From positions 1 through 16,310 of the forward strand of contig CAJUOC010000041.1 of the NCBI GenBank assembly GCA_910587925.1: a DNA stretch of 16,310 bases, in the 5' to 3' direction. Position 1 is the stretch's first letter. Every line of letters starts with the position of its first letter. The translations under genes and the position numbers were made by a program. Positions 15,391 to 16,310 of this stretch are shown here, piece after piece. A model generated the notes under the pieces. It did no database searches. It saw only the letters and a list, made by a program, of their open reading frames with translations, and had not been told where the DNA came from. This stretch comes from an uncultured Muribaculaceae bacterium (GTDB lineage: Bacteria; Bacteroidota; Bacteroidia; Bacteroidales; Muribaculaceae).

Positions 15391-15609
15391 AGCCCGCGGA
15401 GCGGGCGACAGGCAGTAGGCACGTGCAAGGCGTGGCGCAGCCCGCCGCAGCGCGTGTATTTAATGCGACCTTAACGCCGGAGCTGCGTAGCTGCGACACT
15501 TCGGCAGCGTCGCAGCTACGCAGCTCCGGTCATGGTGGTGCGATTTTGGTACACGCGCTGCGGCTATCGCCTTGCACGTGCCTACTGCCTGTCGCCCGCT
15601 CCGCGGGCT
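15391..15609. repeat. 219-bp long palindrome, copy 1
   Basis: The outer arms 15391-15432 and 15568-15609 are perfect reverse complements over 42 nt. Inside them, 15444-15458 and 15550-15564 pair perfectly over 15 nt, leaving an 11-nt versus 3-nt bulge. The centre is a 21-bp perfect stem (15477-15497 and 15509-15529) with an 11-nt loop. Nearly the whole element could extrude as one cruciform or fold as one RNA hairpin. Confidence 0.93.
15477..15529. repeat. Central hairpin of long palindrome, copy 1
   Basis: CCGGAGCTGCGTAGCTGCGAC is the left arm (21 nt when read from 15477). Its exact reverse complement starts at 15509, and the loop at 15498-15508 is ACTTCGGCAGC. Each arm also contains an internal direct repeat of GCTGCG. 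No T-tract follows on either strand, so it is not a simple terminator. Confidence 0.92.
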
Positions 15610-15781
15610 AACCCCAACCCGCGTGTTCGACCGATATATCGGTCGGCGCACACGCGCCTTACGATACCGTGGGTTGCACCCACGGCTACAATATTGCATC
15701 GCTACGCGATGACTGCGCCCCGGCGCCCAAGCCTGCGTACCGATGTACAACGGCTGCGGAAACGGCCAAATCGCCCCGCCA

Positions 15782-16000
15782 AGCCCGCAGAGCGGGCGTC
15801 AGGCAGTAGGCACGTGCAAGGCGTGGCGCAGCGCGCCGCAGCGCGTGTATTTAATGCGACCTTAACGCCGGAGCTGCGTAGCTGCGACACTTCGGCAGCG
15901 TCGCAGCTACGCAGCTCCGGTCATGGTGGTGCGATTTTGGTACACGCGCTGCGGCTATCGCCTTGCACGTGCCTACTGCCTGTCGCCCGCTCCGCGGGCT
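15782..16000. repeat. 219-bp long palindrome, copy 2
   Basis: It is identical to copy 1 except for three substitutions: one in the three-base loop of the edge hairpin (15789), one in the outer arm (15799, breaking a pair), and one in the internal bulge. The central stem (15868-15888 and 15900-15920) is unchanged. Confidence 0.92.
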
Positions 16001-16172
16001 AACCCCAACCCGCGCGTTCGACCGATAAATCGGTCGGCGCACACGCGCCATACGATTCCGTGGGTTTCACCCACGGCCACCATATTGCATCGCTACGCGA
16101 TGACAGCGCCCCGGCGCCCAAGCCCGCGTACCGATGTACAACGGCCGCGGAAACGGCCAAATCGCCCCGCCA
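15782..16172. repeat. Array copy 2 (391 bp, complete)
   Basis: Same order as copy 1: GCCCGC-AGA-GCGGGC (15783-15797), the long palindrome, CGACCGATAAATCGGTCG (16019-16036), CCGTGGGT-TTC-ACCCACGG (16058-16076), CATCGC-TAC-GCGATG (16088-16102) and GCGCC-CC-GGCGC. By eye I count 3 substitutions from copy 1 in the 219-bp palindrome part and 10 in the 172-bp remainder. None of these falls in the arms of the short hairpins listed here. Confidence 0.92.
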
Positions 16173-16310
16173 AGCCCGCAGAGCGGGCGCCCCCAACCCG
16201 CGCATTCGACCGATAAATCGGTCGGCACACACGCGCCATACGACCGTGGGTTGCACCCACGGCTACAATATTGCATCGCTACGCGATGACAGCGCCACGG
16301 CGCCCAAGCC
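16173..16310. repeat. Array copy 3, lacking the long palindrome and cut by the window end
   Basis: GCCCGC-AGA-GCGGGC (16174-16188) is followed directly by CCCCAACCCGCG, which in copies 1 and 2 comes only after the long palindrome. So about 203 bp are absent. The short hairpins follow: CGACCGATAAATCGGTCG (16207-16224), CCGTGGGT-TGC-ACCCACGG (16244-16262), CATCGC-TAC-GCGATG (16274-16288) and GCGCC-AC-GGCGC. The sequence then runs off the window. Confidence 0.9.

Larger units (their letters stand above)
15391..15781. repeat. Array copy 1 (391 bp, complete)
   Basis: It starts with the hairpin GCCCGC-GGA-GCGGGC (15392-15406), which is also the outer edge of the 219-bp long palindrome. After that come an 18-bp perfect palindrome CGACCGATATATCGGTCG (15628-15645), CCGTGGGT-TGC-ACCCACGG (15667-15685), CATCGC-TAC-GCGATG (15697-15711) and GCGCC-CC-GGCGC (15715-15726). 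Weaker dyads (GTACCGATGTAC; GGCTGCGGAAACGGCC) follow. Copy 1 has the perfectly matched long palindrome, whereas copy 2 has mismatches. Confidence 0.92.
15391..16310. repeat. Tandem array of palindromic repeats, continuing past the window end
   Basis: The stretch has two copies with an exact 391-bp period and a third, partial copy in which matching landmarks are spaced 188 bp. Landmark pairs fix the period: GGCAGTAGGCACGTG at 15411 and 15802, CGACCGAT at 15628, 16019 and 16207, CCGTGGGT at 15667, 16058 and 16244, and CATCGC at 15697, 16088 and 16274. Almost all of it can fold into hairpins. No credible gene is present: both strands stay open mainly through high GC, and 391 is not a multiple of three, so the copies fall in different frames. 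No integrase, transposase or direct-repeat/spacer pattern is seen within it. Function unknown. Confidence 0.93.

Noticed and set aside
15532..16002. Open frame of 156 codons inside the array, and other overlapping frames there
   Set aside because: Frames are open on both strands because of GC-rich palindromes. The 391-bp period shifts frame between copies, and the peptide is low-complexity with no start context or family.
15391..16310. CRISPR array
   Set aside because: Repeats are hundreds of bases apart and the DNA between them is itself repeated, with no unique spacers of constant length and no cas genes in the window.
15391..16310. Integron attC array or retron ncRNA
   Set aside because: No GTTRRRY/RYYYAAC core sites, no cassette genes, no integron integrase and no reverse transcriptase in the window.

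Overview
The window looks like a chromosomal segment from a high-GC member of the Bacteroidales; a Muribaculaceae-like gut bacterium is my best guess, by inference. The evidence is as follows. Five intergenic sites carry the Bacteroidetes -7 box TAnnTTTG, four of them with a TTG about 19-22 bp upstream. Shine-Dalgarno sequences are lacking. SecA is enlarged. Exported proteins include a SPOR lipoprotein and an amylase with a type IX-like C-terminal tail. No phage, CRISPR array, insertion sequence or integrase gene is visible.

Layout. Positions 1-269 hold three tRNA genes on the minus strand (Thr-TGT, Tyr-GTA, Gly-TCC; the last is cut by the window edge) behind one promoter. This order is the one often found upstream of tuf, so translation genes probably follow outside the window. 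Divergent from them is a plus-strand operon of three tightly overlapping genes (554-2777): an exported C1B/bleomycin-hydrolase-like cysteine peptidase, a YfcE-type metallophosphoesterase and a SPOR-domain lipoprotein. It meets, tail to tail with a 17-bp overlap, a minus-strand operon (6207-2761) encoding an exported PAP2 phosphatase with a barrel-like C-terminal half, an MBOAT acyltransferase and an SGNH-like membrane-anchored protein. The last two look like an envelope-glycan O-acylation pair.

A second minus-strand operon (12233-6371) carries secA, a DEDDy 3'-5' exonuclease, a small two-helix membrane protein and gpmI. It ends in a hairpin terminator that overlaps the promoter of the PAP2 operon. 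Divergent from secA is a monocistronic, secreted 936-residue GH13 alpha-amylase with a chitobiase-C-like module, a CBM26-like starch-binding module and a T9SS-like C-terminal domain. It is followed by a perfect 15-bp stem terminator.

From 15391 to the end of the window there is no credible gene. The DNA is a tandem array of palindromes: two copies with an exact 391-bp period and a third, partial copy with 188-bp spacing. Each full copy contains a 219-bp long palindrome, which the third copy lacks, followed by a chain of short hairpins whose arms are identical in every copy while loops and spacers vary. This array is the most unusual part of the window. Its function is unknown; a REP/MITE-like mobile palindrome cluster is the leading hypothesis.
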